Shown: positions 44,776-54,831 of the stretch, piece after piece
Layout of the letters: the number at the start of each line of letters is the position of its first letter
Position numbering within the stretch: the stretch's first letter is position 1
NCBI GenBank assembly: GCA_964525045.1
Contig: CAZGFD010000006.1
Coordinates: 140,695 to 204,694 of the forward strand
Direction of reading: 5' to 3'
DNA from: G020348185 sp964525045
Lineage (GTDB): Bacteria; Nitrospirota; Nitrospiria; Nitrospirales; UBA8639
DNA: 64,000 bases
Position numbers and translations under genes: made by a program
The notes under the pieces: generated by a model
Told to the model about the DNA's origin: nothing
Seen by the model: the letters and a program-made list of their open reading frames with translations, nothing else
Database searches by the model: none

Positions 44776-47700
44776 GTGCGTACATTGATGAAACAAAGTG
44801 GAGGAACCCGGTGCGGGTTAACGTATGGTATTGCGCTGATTTGGGGATTGAGCGTCCTAGGCTGGACGACGGCGTCCGCCACCACGGCAATCCCCGCCCA
44901 TCCTGCTTCGACGCCTTTTCTCACGACCCCCCTGAGTTTTGAAGCCAATGTGGGGCAAGTTGAAGCCCCCGTCCACTACCTGGCGCGGGCTTCCGGCTAT
45001 GGGGTGTTTCTGACCCCGACGGAGGCTGTCCTGGTGATGCAACGTCCCACCATCCCTGCCCTACCCGACTCGCTTGCTGACCCGACAGCCTCTCCCTCAG
45101 CCCCTTTCACCGAAGCGACGCTGCGTCTGCAATTCGTAGGCACAGAGGGGGGAACGGCGGCACCAGTCGGGCGCAAACCTCTTCCCGGCCAGAGTCATTA
45201 CTTCCTGGGCAACGACCCCACCAAGTGGTATGCCCATGTGCCTCAGTATGCCCAAGTGGTTTACGAAGACCTTTATCCGGGCATCGACCTGGTCTATTAC
45301 GGGCGAGCGGGCCAGTTAGAATACGACCTGGTAGTTGCCCCCGGAGCCGACCCGGCCGCGATTGAGCTTCAGGTGACGGGGGCGGAGACGATCACGATGA
45401 TGCCTGATGGCGCTTTGCGGTTAGAAACGGCCGTGGGGGATGTGCTGCAACACCCGCCGGTTATCTATCAAGAATATGATGGGGTCATGCACCGAATCGC
45501 CGGAGGCTTTCACTTGCGGGAGGCGAATCGGGTCAGCTTTACGATTGCGGCCTATGATGCCACTCGCCCCTTATACATTGATCCCATCTTAAGCTACGCT
45601 TCCTATGTAGCGTCTGATGGGCTGTACAGTCTCGCCCGCGATTCCGGGGGCAATCTCTATCTGACCGGGGCGGCCCTCCCCTCTTTCCCAACGGTCAATG
45701 CGGTGCAGAGTCAGCATCAAGGGTATCGAGATGCCTTCGTGAGCAAATTGGATCCGACCGGCACCACGTTGCTGTATGCGACCTACCTCGGTGGCAGTCG
45801 GGACGATCTGGGGCGAGATTTGGCGGTCGACGCGGCAGGCCATGCCTATGTCGTGGGGATTTCCTCGTCAACCGATTTTCCGACGGCCAGTGCCATCCAA
45901 GAAAAGAACGCGGGCTCCTATGATGTGTTTGTGGCCATGTTGAGTCCCTCGGGCGCCTCGCTGGAGTATGCCACCTACCTGGGGGGGAGTGGGGAAGACG
46001 GCTTGCTGCGGGGTCTCGCTCTGGCCCTCGATGCACAAGGGAATGCGTATCTGACCGGGACGACGAATTCGTCAGATTTTCCGACGCGCACGCCCCTCCA
46101 GGCCACGTACGGCGGCGCCGTGGACGCCTTTGTGGCCAAAATAGGGAGCGCCGGATCGGCCCTGATGTATGCCACCTACCTGGGCGGCACCTCGAGTGAA
46201 TATGGAGGGGATCTGGCAGTGGATGACGTCGGCCAGGCCTATGTGGTGGGAACGAGCTTTTCCCAGGATTTTCCGACCGTGAATCCCCTGCAGCCCACGC
46301 TGGGCGGCGAGCGGGACCTCTTTATCACCAAACTCACCTCCGATGGCGGGGCCATGGTGTACTCCACCTATCTAGGCGGAACCGCCCAGGATGAGGGGCG
46401 CGGGCTGACAATCAATGCCGACGGGCAGGTGTATGTCACCGGGCATACGCATTCGACGGACTATCCGGTCGTCCATCCCGTTCAGGCTACCGTGGCCGGG
46501 GGGGCAGATGTGATCATGAGTCACCTCGATGCCGCCGGGACCTCCCTCGTGTCTTCGACCTATGTCGGCGGAAAGGGACAGGATAAGGGCATTGGGATTG
46601 CGGTCGATGCCAGCAGCCAGGTGTATGTGACCGGCTCAACCGGGAGTGCGGATTTCCCGATTACCGCGAATGCGGCCCAGCCCACGCCCGGCATGGCCGG
46701 GGTGGATGCGTTTGTGCTCAAACTTCCTTCCACCGGCGAGACCTTGCTGTATGCCACTTACCTGGGTGGAGATGGCGCCGATGCCGGACAGGCCATTGCC
46801 GTGGAGGGGACGCACACCGCCTATGTCGTGGGAACCACGGCGTCGTCCGACTTTCCCCGCACCGCTCCGTTCCAGGCTGCGCCGTCGGGCGGGTTTGTGG
46901 CCAAACTAAGCGAGACGGGGTCGCAGCTTGCCGATCTGACCCTCACCATGGTCGAGTCTTCGGAGCCCGTGGAGCAGGGCACGCCGTTGACCTATACCCT
47001 GACCGTCACCAATAACGGCCCCGATCCGGCCACCGGGGTGACGGTGACGGATACCGTATCACCCCGCTTCCTCGTGGAGTCGGTCTCGGGCAGTCAGGGC
47101 ACCTGTCAGGGAGCGCCCGTGGTCTGTCAGCTGGGCACCCTGAACCCGGGCAGCCAGGCGACCATCACGCTGACGGGAACTCCCTTGGCCGTCCCGTGGA
47201 CGCTGACAAATCGGGCGAGTGTCTTGAGCGAGCTCCCGGACCCGACGATCGCCAACAACAGTATAAAACTCACCACCGAGGTGACCGCCCCAGAGGAAGG
47301 GGCCACCGCCGATCTCTCGCTTATCAAAAATGATGATACCGACCCGGCCACTATTGGGGCCCCCTTCCGGTACACCCTGACGATCACCAACAATGGACCG
47401 GACCCGGCCCCTGACATCATCGTGACGGAGACGCTGCCTCCGGAGGTCTCGGGTGGCTCGGCGATCCCGAGTCAGGGTAGCTGTGCAGGGAGTCGGGAGC
47501 TGATCTGTGCGTTGGGAAGTCTCGAGGCGGGCGGAGAGGCCACGGTCACCATCGACGTGATCCCGACCACCATTACGACGCTCCTCAGTCGGGCCCAGGT
47601 GACCAGTGCGGCGGCAGATCCAGCCCCGGACAATAATCGCGACTCGGAAACCACCCTGATTAAGGTGGTGCCCCAGCAGGATGGTTCAAATGAGGTAAAT

Positions 47701-48558
47701 TTAAGTTTGACTGTGGAAATTGAAGAAGACCCTGTTGAAGCTAACAGTTCTGGTAAAGGAACTCTTAGTTGGAAAGTTACCGTGCGTAACACAGCAACAG
47801 TGCAAGCCGGTGGTGTCCTGGTGAAAGGTATCGCTCCTGATGCTGCCGGTGTGGATCTTAGAAATCTCAGCCCAATGAAAACGGGTGAGGAGATGCAATC
47901 GGCCACTTGTGTTCCTTTAAATTGTGGGCAGATTGAGAATATAAATGAATGCGAAGACCTCTTAGGCGGTAATGTGGATTTACTAGAGCCGCCGCTGGAG
48001 TTCACCTGTGACGCTGGGAACTTGGACTTTGGCCAGGTATTCACGGTAGACTTCGCGGCGGCGTTTACACCTGGAACCCATTCGATGTCAGCGGGTGTGA
48101 CCACCGCCTCCACGGATACTAGTCCGGGGAATGATCAAGCATCTTCAAGTGGTACAGTATTGCCAGAATCCGAGGACCCCGAACCTGCCCCGGCTGAGGG
48201 GGGCGGATGCTTTATTGCCACAGCCGCCTTTGGTTCACCACTTGCCAAGGAGGTACAGATTTTACGTCACTTTAGAGATCAATATTTACTTCCTCATCTG
48301 GCGGGGCAACTCCTGGTCCAGGGCTACTATTTTTCCAGCCCTCCCATGGCAGCGATTATCGAGCAGCAACCACTCCTCAAAGAAGTTGTGCGGCTTTCTC
48401 TGTGGCCGGTGGTCTGGTGGGCCCATTTATCGCTGGAAGCCCCCTTTCTGGCTTCTGTGGTCTTATTGGGATGGCTCATTATCAGTCTGAGCCTGCTGTA
48501 TTGGATTGCCTGGTTTTGGCAACGAAACGGATTTATTGTTCGGGGAGGTCGACGATGA
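44776..48558 (+). CDS. Giant SBBP-propeller/DUF11 surface protein with CFI-box C-terminus (paralogue 2)
   Basis: A 1260-residue paralogue of the preceding giant protein, with long identical stretches in the signal region, N-terminal domain and blades. Seven SBBP blades lie at about 280-720. Two DUF11 domains start near 725 and 860. In place of the third there is a divergent repeat beginning VNLSLTVEIEEDPVEANSSG, which includes a cysteine-rich segment (CVPLNCGQIENINECED). The CFI box GCFIATAAFGSPLAKEVQIL near 1145, a hydrophobic helix and a basic end close the protein. Its stop codon overlaps the start of the GspC-like gene (ATGA), implying joint production. Likely exported and cell-surface; ligand unknown. 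Confidence 0.88.
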   Translation: MRTLMKQSGGTRCGLTYGIALIWGLSVLGWTTASATTAIPAHPASTPFLTTPLSFEANVGQVEAPVHYLARASGYGVFLTPTEAVLVMQRPTIPALPDSLADPTASPSAPFTEATLRLQFVGTEGGTAAPVGRKPLPGQSHYFLGNDPTKWYAHVPQYAQVVYEDLYPGIDLVYYGRAGQLEYDLVVAPGADPAAIELQVTGAETITMMPDGALRLETAVGDVLQHPPVIYQEYDGVMHRIAGGFHLREANRVSFTIAAYDATRPLYIDPILSYASYVASDGLYSLARDSGGNLYLTGAALPSFPTVNAVQSQHQGYRDAFVSKLDPTGTTLLYATYLGGSRDDLGRDLAVDAAGHAYVVGISSSTDFPTASAIQEKNAGSYDVFVAMLSPSGASLEYATYLGGSGEDGLLRGLALALDAQGNAYLTGTTNSSDFPTRTPLQATYGGAVDAFVAKIGSAGSALMYATYLGGTSSEYGGDLAVDDVGQAYVVGTSFSQDFPTVNPLQPTLGGERDLFITKLTSDGGAMVYSTYLGGTAQDEGRGLTINADGQVYVTGHTHSTDYPVVHPVQATVAGGADVIMSHLDAAGTSLVSSTYVGGKGQDKGIGIAVDASSQVYVTGSTGSADFPITANAAQPTPGMAGVDAFVLKLPSTGETLLYATYLGGDGADAGQAIAVEGTHTAYVVGTTASSDFPRTAPFQAAPSGGFVAKLSETGSQLADLTLTMVESSEPVEQGTPLTYTLTVTNNGPDPATGVTVTDTVSPRFLVESVSGSQGTCQGAPVVCQLGTLNPGSQATITLTGTPLAVPWTLTNRASVLSELPDPTIANNSIKLTTEVTAPEEGATADLSLIKNDDTDPATIGAPFRYTLTITNNGPDPAPDIIVTETLPPEVSGGSAIPSQGSCAGSRELICALGSLEAGGEATVTIDVIPTTITTLLSRAQVTSAAADPAPDNNRDSETTLIKVVPQQDGSNEVNLSLTVEIEEDPVEANSSGKGTLSWKVTVRNTATVQAGGVLVKGIAPDAAGVDLRNLSPMKTGEEMQSATCVPLNCGQIENINECEDLLGGNVDLLEPPLEFTCDAGNLDFGQVFTVDFAAAFTPGTHSMSAGVTTASTDTSPGNDQASSSGTVLPESEDPEPAPAEGGGCFIATAAFGSPLAKEVQILRHFRDQYLLPHLAGQLLVQGYYFSSPPMAAIIEQQPLLKEVVRLSLWPVVWWAHLSLEAPFLASVVLLGWLIISLSLLYWIAWFWQRNGFIVRGGRR

Positions 48559-49577
48559 CTCAGAGAGACCATAGGCTGACATCAAAATTTTCCATCTGTG
48601 TTATCTTCACGTGGGCCGTCGTTTTTGGTTTAGGGGGAATAGCCCTTTACACCGCCACGCCAACTGCTCAGGCCGGTGGGGGGGGAAATCCAATCCGGTC
48701 GGCCACAGAGCATACCAATGCCGACATTTCTTTTTCCTCACCTAAACGGTATGCGCTGATTTCAGATGGTGAGAAACACATACAAAGACTTTATGCAAAA
48801 GGCAGCCTCCTGTTTCAAGAGAACCGTTGGACTCCCGTTCTGATCATTGAACGTATTGAACCCCAGGGCGTCTTAATTCGTCAGACAAAAACCGACCGCA
48901 AAGAACTGTTACCATTCGGGCACCAGTTGCCTGGCTTGCCCCATTTAACTCTGGTAAAGGACGTGGCGCTAACCGAAATTCGCTATGGGTTTAAAGTCGT
49001 CGACGATCAACCCGACCAAGAACCTATTGTTAAACGTATTGAGGGCTCCCGGGCCTACCTGGTGAAAGAAGTCCGGGCAGTATCCTTATCTTCGACCCGC
49101 CAAGCCCTCATGCAAACCTCCGTTCCTTCACCACCACCGTCTTCTTCACCGGGAAATTCCATTATTTCGAAAATCCAGGTCACCCAATTGGATGAAGACA
49201 ATTATGCGATTGACAAGGAGAGCCTTCGGCCACTCGCTAATTCCGTTCGCCGGGGTCTGGGAAATCTCAAACAGAGTTTCGATTTGGCTTTTTCCGTCCT
49301 CACGCCTACCAGCCTGCAATTGACCTCGTCCCTTGGTGATGCCACGATCAGTCAACAAGGGTTTACCATCACCCGCTTTGGCAACTTCCGGAAAGAAGAA
49401 CTAGGGCTGCAGGTAGGTGATAGAATCATGACTATTAATGACCGATCTGTGACGAGCCCCTTGTCCGCTTATGGAGTAGTGAGAATTCTTTTATCCGAGA
49501 ATAAAAATGTGGACCAGCTCAAGGTTAACCTCGTCCGGGAGGACATCCCCATAACCAAAACGTATCATCTCAAATAA
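48555..49577 (+). CDS. Orphan GspC-like PDZ protein
   Basis: A 340-residue inner-membrane protein with one N-terminal helix (FSICVIFTWAVVFGLGGIAL). The periplasmic part has two blocks typical of type II secretion GspC: an HR-like domain (KHIQRLYAKGSLLFQENRWT) and a PDZ domain at the end (GLQVGDRIMTINDRSVTSPL), joined by YAIDKESLRPLANSVRRGL. In a secretion system GspC contacts the outer-membrane channel and selects substrates. No other gsp gene is in the window. I use ATG 48555, which has GGGGAGG before it and overlaps the stop of the giant CFI-box gene by four bases; this coupling suggests the two proteins work together. Confidence 0.75.
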   Translation: MTQRDHRLTSKFSICVIFTWAVVFGLGGIALYTATPTAQAGGGGNPIRSATEHTNADISFSSPKRYALISDGEKHIQRLYAKGSLLFQENRWTPVLIIERIEPQGVLIRQTKTDRKELLPFGHQLPGLPHLTLVKDVALTEIRYGFKVVDDQPDQEPIVKRIEGSRAYLVKEVRAVSLSSTRQALMQTSVPSPPPSSSPGNSIISKIQVTQLDEDNYAIDKESLRPLANSVRRGLGNLKQSFDLAFSVLTPTSLQLTSSLGDATISQQGFTITRFGNFRKEELGLQVGDRIMTINDRSVTSPLSAYGVVRILLSENKNVDQLKVNLVREDIPITKTYHLK

Positions 49578-49601
49578 CAACTCAAACTCATCTCTCCGGC
49601 A

Positions 49602-50335
49602 TTAGCCAGCCCGTCCTAGCTTCGCCGTCATTTGCTTAAGCTTCATGCCATTCTTGACGGCATACCCTTTTTGATCGTTGTCGAAGTAGCAGTAGACGTC
49701 CTTTCCCTCATTACTCCACCTCACACTTTTTTTGCTTAGTTCCGGAGGGTCTCGTCATCATATTCTTCTTGATAGGGGCCATCCGGACCATGTAAACCGA
49801 TATACGCAAAATCGGCCGTCACGCCCCCGGGAGCCCACCGCCCTGCAAGATGGTAGAGACACAAAGCGGCATGGTTTTTGGCCAAAAGATCATAAATGGG
49901 TTGGTCGAACCAACTCTCACAACGAAATTCGAATGCATAACGATATGGTTTCGGTAATATCTTGAGAAAATTTTCCAACCGCGTTGCATTGACACCCCAG
50001 CACGGGGGCAATGGAAAGAGAATCGGTTTCAATTTTTTGCCCAACACCTCAATGGTCCGAAAAAATCGCTTCATATTTTGCCGGGGATCTTTGAGTTTCT
50101 TCATATGCGTAATAAAACGGTTCCCTTTACGAGCGAGGAGAAAATCTGTAGAGGTCCCCGCATGCCAATCTCGCAATGTGTGAATGGCCGGGAGTTGATA
50201 AAACGTATTGTTTATTTCTACGGTTCCGAAATGGCTGGTGTAATAGGCGAGAAACTCCGGACCGGGCGTGGATTCAGGATAACATGGTCCAACCCAATGG
50301 GCGTAATGCCAGCCGGACGTTCCGATAAGGATCAT
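49602..50335 (-). pseudogene. DUF72 protein with interrupted C-terminus
   Basis: The first 199 residues are a normal DUF72 (YecE-like TIM-barrel) start: MILIGTSGWHYAHWVGPCYP, EINNTFYQLP, then YAFEFRCESWF and YIGLHGPDGPYQEEY. A TAA then stops the frame at 49736-49738. Beyond it, after a further frame change, the expected family ending is still readable: EGKDVYCYFDNDQKGYAVKN and GMKLKQMTAKLGRAG, to a stop at 49602. So the last 40 residues have been cut off by a stop and a shift lying within about 20 bases. The function of DUF72 is unknown. The gene starts 42 bp after kbl on the same strand. Confidence 0.7.
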
Positions 50336-50377
50336 TCCAGGCTTTATTGATTGTATTCATGAGTGAGGATATACGGG

Positions 50378-51568
50378 TTAGTGAATAATCCCTAATACTT
50401 TTCCAACTTTTTCAAAAGCCCGTAACGCTTGATGAAGGTGGTCTTGTGTGTGGGCTGCAGACATTTGGACACGGACCCTGGCCTCGCCTTGGGGTACCAC
50501 GGGAAAACTAAAACCGATCACATAGATTCCTTCCTCTAGCAACCCCTCGGCCAATTTGGTAGCAAGGGCGGCATCACCCAGCATGATGGGAATGATTGGA
50601 TGCAAACCGGGTATGATCCTAAAACCTAAGGTCTCGAGGCGAGAACGAAACAACTCCGTATGTTCCCGAATTGATGTTCGTAGGTCGTCACCGGTGATGA
50701 CCAGATTCAACGCTTTGAGCGTGGCCGCAATAATGACTGGAGGAAGGGCATTGGAAAATAAGTACGGCCGCGACCGTTGGCGAAGCAATTCGATGATTTC
50801 CAGGCGACCAGAAGTGAATCCGCCTGAGGCGCCCCCCATGGCTTTTCCAAGGGTACTTGTAATGATATCAACCCCCGCCGACACCCCAAAGTGGTCCGGC
50901 GTGCCTCTCCCCTTGTGGCCCAAGACTCCCGTCGCATGGCTATCGTCTACCAACAGCACCGCATCGTAACGCTCGGCGAGGTCAGATATCTCATCAAGCC
51001 GCGCCAAATCTCCATTCATGGAAAAGACCCCATCGGTCGCGATCAGGCGAAGACGAAAAGTTTTGGCCTCTTGAAGGGCGCGTTCCAATTCCTTCATGTC
51101 GGAATGGGCATAGCGGAAGCGTTTGGCTTTACAGAGACGAATGCCGTCGATAAGACTCGCGTGGTTCAGCGCATCACTGATGACCGCGTCCCGATCATCA
51201 AGAAGTGTCTCAAAGAGACCGGTGTTCGCATCGTAACACGAGGTATACAAAATGGTGCCTTCGGTACCCAAAAACTGGCTGATCGCCTGTTCCAACTGCT
51301 TGTGTTGGTCCTGGGTTCCACATATGAACCGCACCGACGCCATACCATACCCATATTGCTTTAACCCTTTCTCCAGAGCTTGGATAATCTCAGGGTGAGT
51401 CGCAAGACCAAGATAATTATTGGCACACAAGTTCACCACCTCTCCTTGTGCCACCCGAATCTTGCCACCTTGGGGGCCCAGGAGCTGACGCTCGGTCTTG
51501 TACAAACCCGCTGATCGAATGTCCTCGAGTTCCGTTTCTACAACCCGTTTAAGTGAAGCATAGGCCAT
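50378..51568 (-). CDS. kbl: Glycine C-acetyltransferase (2-amino-3-ketobutyrate CoA ligase)
   Basis: PLP-dependent enzyme that splits 2-amino-3-oxobutyrate with CoA to glycine and acetyl-CoA, the second step of threonine breakdown. CANNYLGLA, VDDSHATGVLGHKGRGT and the lysine loop STLGKAMGGASGG (PLP-binding Lys about 242) are all typical. ELLRQRSRPYLFSNALPP is specific for Kbl among the alpha-oxoamine synthases. The length of 396 residues from ATG 51568 fits; a TTG four codons upstream is possible. The partner gene tdh lies directly upstream on the same strand, 109 bp away, giving the standard threonine-degradation pair. Confidence 0.93.
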   Translation of the reverse strand: MAYASLKRVVETELEDIRSAGLYKTERQLLGPQGGKIRVAQGEVVNLCANNYLGLATHPEIIQALEKGLKQYGYGMASVRFICGTQDQHKQLEQAISQFLGTEGTILYTSCYDANTGLFETLLDDRDAVISDALNHASLIDGIRLCKAKRFRYAHSDMKELERALQEAKTFRLRLIATDGVFSMNGDLARLDEISDLAERYDAVLLVDDSHATGVLGHKGRGTPDHFGVSAGVDIITSTLGKAMGGASGGFTSGRLEIIELLRQRSRPYLFSNALPPVIIAATLKALNLVITGDDLRTSIREHTELFRSRLETLGFRIIPGLHPIIPIMLGDAALATKLAEGLLEEGIYVIGFSFPVVPQGEARVRVQMSAAHTQDHLHQALRAFEKVGKVLGIIH

Positions 51569-51677
51569 GCTTGCAACCAACGATGCAGGAAAATATCTAA
51601 AGATTCATGTCTACAGTCCAATGTTGGAAGAGAACATTTCTGCGGTCTTTTTACATGAAACTTGAAACCCTTGACCT

Positions 51678-52712
51678 TTAGGGAAACATGACGACCTTCC
51701 CGCATTCCCCAGAATTAACAAGCTCAAATCCTTTGTCGAAATCGGACATAGGAAAGGAATGTGTCACGACTGATCGAATATTGAGTCCGGCTCTCATGAG
51801 ACCTGCCAGACGATACCATGTTCCAAACAACCTTCGTCCGGTGACGCCATCCACCCGAATTCCTTTAAAGATGATTTCTTCCGCCAGATCGAAATACACC
51901 TGTCCGGTGGGGATACCAAATAATGTGACTCTTCCACCGTTTTTCACCGAACCAAAAGCCAGGCGCATAGACGAGGGAGCACCGGACATTTCCAGCGCCG
52001 CATCCACTCCATTTCCGTTAGTTAAGTCGTTAATCGCTGTGGCCATGGTCTCTAAGGACATGGCCTTGGCATTGAGGACATGGTCCGCGCCCAGTTGATC
52101 GGCCAACTTCAATCGGTACTCACTGATATCTGTTGCGATAATAAGTGACGCTCCTGATATCCGGGCTACGGCGATCGCAAATAACCCCGTTGGACCACAC
52201 CCATTAATCAGGATCGTATATCCGGTCACATCCTCAACCAGTGCCGCATCGACAGCATTCCCCAGAGGCTCTTGAATGCAAGCCAATTCCGGTGGGATAT
52301 TCCTATCAGTTTTCCACAAGAGGCGTTCCGGGAGGGCGACGAAATCTGCATAGGACCCGTCAAAGTCGACCCCTAAGATACGATAATGTTTGCAGACATG
52401 TCCCTGACACGTCCGGCATTGAAAACATGCCCCACAGGTCAGATGAGATTCCGCAGCGACATAGTCTCCTACTTTCACGGCTGAGACTGCGGACCCGACT
52501 TCCACAACCTCCCCGCACATTTCGTGACCAATAACCCGAGGCAACTGAATGCGGTGGCTCGCCCACTCGTCCCAATTATAAATATGCGCATCGGTGCCAC
52601 AAAGAGAAGTCGCTTTGACCCGAACAATGACTTCAGTCCGGCCAGGCTTAGGATCTGGCCAATCCACATGGGCAAAACCCAGCTCGGGCTTTGTTTTGAC
52701 GAGGGCTTTCAT
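51678..52712 (-). CDS. tdh: L-threonine 3-dehydrogenase
   Basis: Zinc-dependent medium-chain dehydrogenase that oxidises threonine to 2-amino-3-oxobutyrate with NAD+. The catalytic zinc site is SLCGTDAHIYNWDEW and GHEMCGEVVEVG. The structural zinc cysteines are in CGACFQCRTCQGHVC. The length of 344 residues is exactly typical. TAAGGAGGTG, nearly a full match to the 16S rRNA tail, stands nine bases before the ATG, so high expression is expected. The product feeds kbl next door; together they convert threonine to glycine and acetyl-CoA. Confidence 0.93.
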   Translation of the reverse strand: MKALVKTKPELGFAHVDWPDPKPGRTEVIVRVKATSLCGTDAHIYNWDEWASHRIQLPRVIGHEMCGEVVEVGSAVSAVKVGDYVAAESHLTCGACFQCRTCQGHVCKHYRILGVDFDGSYADFVALPERLLWKTDRNIPPELACIQEPLGNAVDAALVEDVTGYTILINGCGPTGLFAIAVARISGASLIIATDISEYRLKLADQLGADHVLNAKAMSLETMATAINDLTNGNGVDAALEMSGAPSSMRLAFGSVKNGGRVTLFGIPTGQVYFDLAEEIIFKGIRVDGVTGRRLFGTWYRLAGLMRAGLNIRSVVTHSFPMSDFDKGFELVNSGECGKVVMFP

Positions 52713-53326
52713 CCTGGCACCTCCTTATAATTCATTATATACCCCCTGGAGATCAGGAACCATCTGAGGTACAAAACCCTGAACCAAAGGCTGGCATTCA
52801 ATGTAGCCATCCTTCTACCCAACTCGTTCTCCGGGAATGGGAAGAAGGGCGTTTAATAAATTTTAAGAAAGGAACATGTCACCAGTATGAGGACCTGTTC
52901 AGAGCCCCTTCCCAAGAAAAACCGTTTGATGCCTTTCAGGCTTCATGAGCCGATTTTCCCTGGCTATCCTTTTTGTTCCCAAAAAAAATTCATGTGCAAA
53001 GACAAGCACTGACCCCGTGGGCCCTTACTAGGTTCTGACCTGCCCCCTATCGCTCATTTTCAGGTGTCGGCCAAATCCGAGAACCTCAACCTGTCCCTAA
53101 ACCCTTTGACCTCTATAGCCTTCTCAGTTTATCCTCTTCGAATACAAAACGTCGGAAGGGATAATCTGAAAAGCGCCCATCAATTTTTGCATCCCCATTC
53201 TGGTCTTTTTGAAATGGGAATCCGTATTCCGTCCGTTCACCGGGCATTAGGTGGTAAAATTCCCCAAAAAATTAATTTCCCGAAATATATGGAAGAATTT
53301 GCCGGCTGATACAAAGCAATAACTGC
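52713..53326. other. Gene-free stretch between tdh and the fucosyltransferase
   Basis: About 610 bases without a credible gene on either strand. The part next to tdh should hold its promoter. The remainder is AT-rich and low in long frames. No repeat, tRNA or clear hairpin terminator was recognised. Confidence 0.4.
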
Positions 53327-54205
53327 ATGGTCATTATTCGATTAAGAGGAGGCATGGGCAACCAGATGTTCCAATATGCTTTTGGTCGCCGGATGGCAGA
53401 AGCGTTGAATACAAAACTTTTTTTGGATTTGTCTCTTTTGTTGGATTGGGCAACGGGCAAGGAAAGCGTCTACAGGGACTATGAACTGGACGTTTTTAAT
53501 GTCGCCCCTCAATTTATCATTCATCCCGGGCTGCTCAGGGCCATTTATACAATCCGCTATTCGGGCACCGGCGAATTCATCCGAAAGTGTATTGGCAGGG
53601 GACGGAATTACGTAAAAGAACCCCATTTTCACGTCTCCGAAGAACTGCTCCAAATGCCACAGGACAATACCATCTACCAGGGTTGGTGGCAAAGCGAACG
53701 CTATTTTTCGGGAATTTCGGACAAAATCAGAATGGAATTCACCTTTAAAGACCCACTCCTTTCCATATCCCAACCGCTCTTTGATGAAATACGCCAAACA
53801 AACTCGATTTGTGTACATGTAAGAAGGACGGACTATCTCAAGGTTGCCTCCCTAAACACCACCGACAAAGACTATTTTTTGCAGGCGGCAGAGAGGATAG
53901 CCGACAAAGTCAAGGACCCGTTTTTTTATGTTTTTTCCGACGACACCGAATGGTGTGAACAACAAATCCAGTTGGATTATCCGGTACGAATCGTCGGACA
54001 CGACCTCAAGGGTTATAAATCCGGAAATCACCTCAGGTTAATGGCTGCCTGCAAGCATTTCATTATTTCGAACAGCTCATTCGCCTGGTGGGCGGTTTGG
54101 CTGAATGAAAATCCCGATAGGATCGTGATCGCCCCCCGGAACTGGTTTAACAATCCCAAACAGAATACTTCAGACCTGGTACCCAAAAATTGGATTAGAA
54201 TGTAA
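53327..54205 (+). CDS. GT11-family alpha-1,2-fucosyltransferase
   Basis: A 292-residue glycosyltransferase of family GT11. The N-terminal MVIIRLRGGMGNQMFQYAFG is the usual start. The donor motif H-x-R-R-x-D is present as VHVRRTDYLKV (about 163-173). SNSSFAWWAVWLNE near 245 is the third conserved block. GT11 enzymes move fucose from GDP-fucose to galactose in O-antigen, capsule or glycolipid. The gene is single, flanked by about 600 empty bases on each side, with no sugar-nucleotide or polysaccharide genes near, which suggests recent acquisition or loss of neighbours. Confidence 0.9.
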   Translation: MVIIRLRGGMGNQMFQYAFGRRMAEALNTKLFLDLSLLLDWATGKESVYRDYELDVFNVAPQFIIHPGLLRAIYTIRYSGTGEFIRKCIGRGRNYVKEPHFHVSEELLQMPQDNTIYQGWWQSERYFSGISDKIRMEFTFKDPLLSISQPLFDEIRQTNSICVHVRRTDYLKVASLNTTDKDYFLQAAERIADKVKDPFFYVFSDDTEWCEQQIQLDYPVRIVGHDLKGYKSGNHLRLMAACKHFIISNSSFAWWAVWLNENPDRIVIAPRNWFNNPKQNTSDLVPKNWIRM

Positions 54206-54831
54206 ACATGAAGACGAATTGATTTGGTTTTTCCATTGATTCGTCGCAAATATTTCACCTTAAAAGCAGGCAGGATTCGATTAATAGGCAATGGTTGGGA
54301 AGTTTGGCCTACTTGTGAAGCGATAGTATTCGCTTCCAACAGGCTCCAGCCTTGAGCCAACACTCCACTTGCCCTTCACCTATTTCAAGCCTCCCACCGC
54401 ATCGCAATTGTTGGGATTATTCTATGTGCAACGGTAGGTCCAGGAGTGAGGAAAGCCTTTCTCCCCACCTTCCCACGCTCATTGGGAGACAAGGGACTGT
54501 CGTGATTGACATCCCATGGCATCTACGCTACGTTTCCAATTCCCAAAAAACAGGGTAAAAATTTTCTCCTGTTTGAACATTACCTTCTTCAAAGCCCGGA
54601 AAGAATCAACATCGAGCCTGAAAAGATCCCGAAGAAGATCAAGGTACTTCAGGCCAGGTTATTGCTGATAGGGTTTGCGAATACGTCTCTACGCAACCAC
54701 AAGCCTAAGATATAGAACAGGCGTGGCCAGGTACCCAGGTACGGCTTACGGGCCGCACTATTTTTTTCGATGCGTAAACCAATAAAACCCATTTGGGAAC
54801 TAAAGGATTCAAAAGAAAGGAAGGAGAGACT
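54206..54831. other. Gene-free stretch between fucosyltransferase and slyD
   Basis: About 625 bases without a credible gene; the short frames present have no ribosome site or domain. The last 30 bases carry the strong ribosome site of slyD (GGAAGGAGAG). No tRNA or terminator was recognised. Confidence 0.4.

Noticed and set aside
40440..48558. Adhesin cluster with a type V secretion partner
   Set aside because: No autotransporter barrel or two-partner TpsB gene is present; the C-termini end in a CFI box and one helix.
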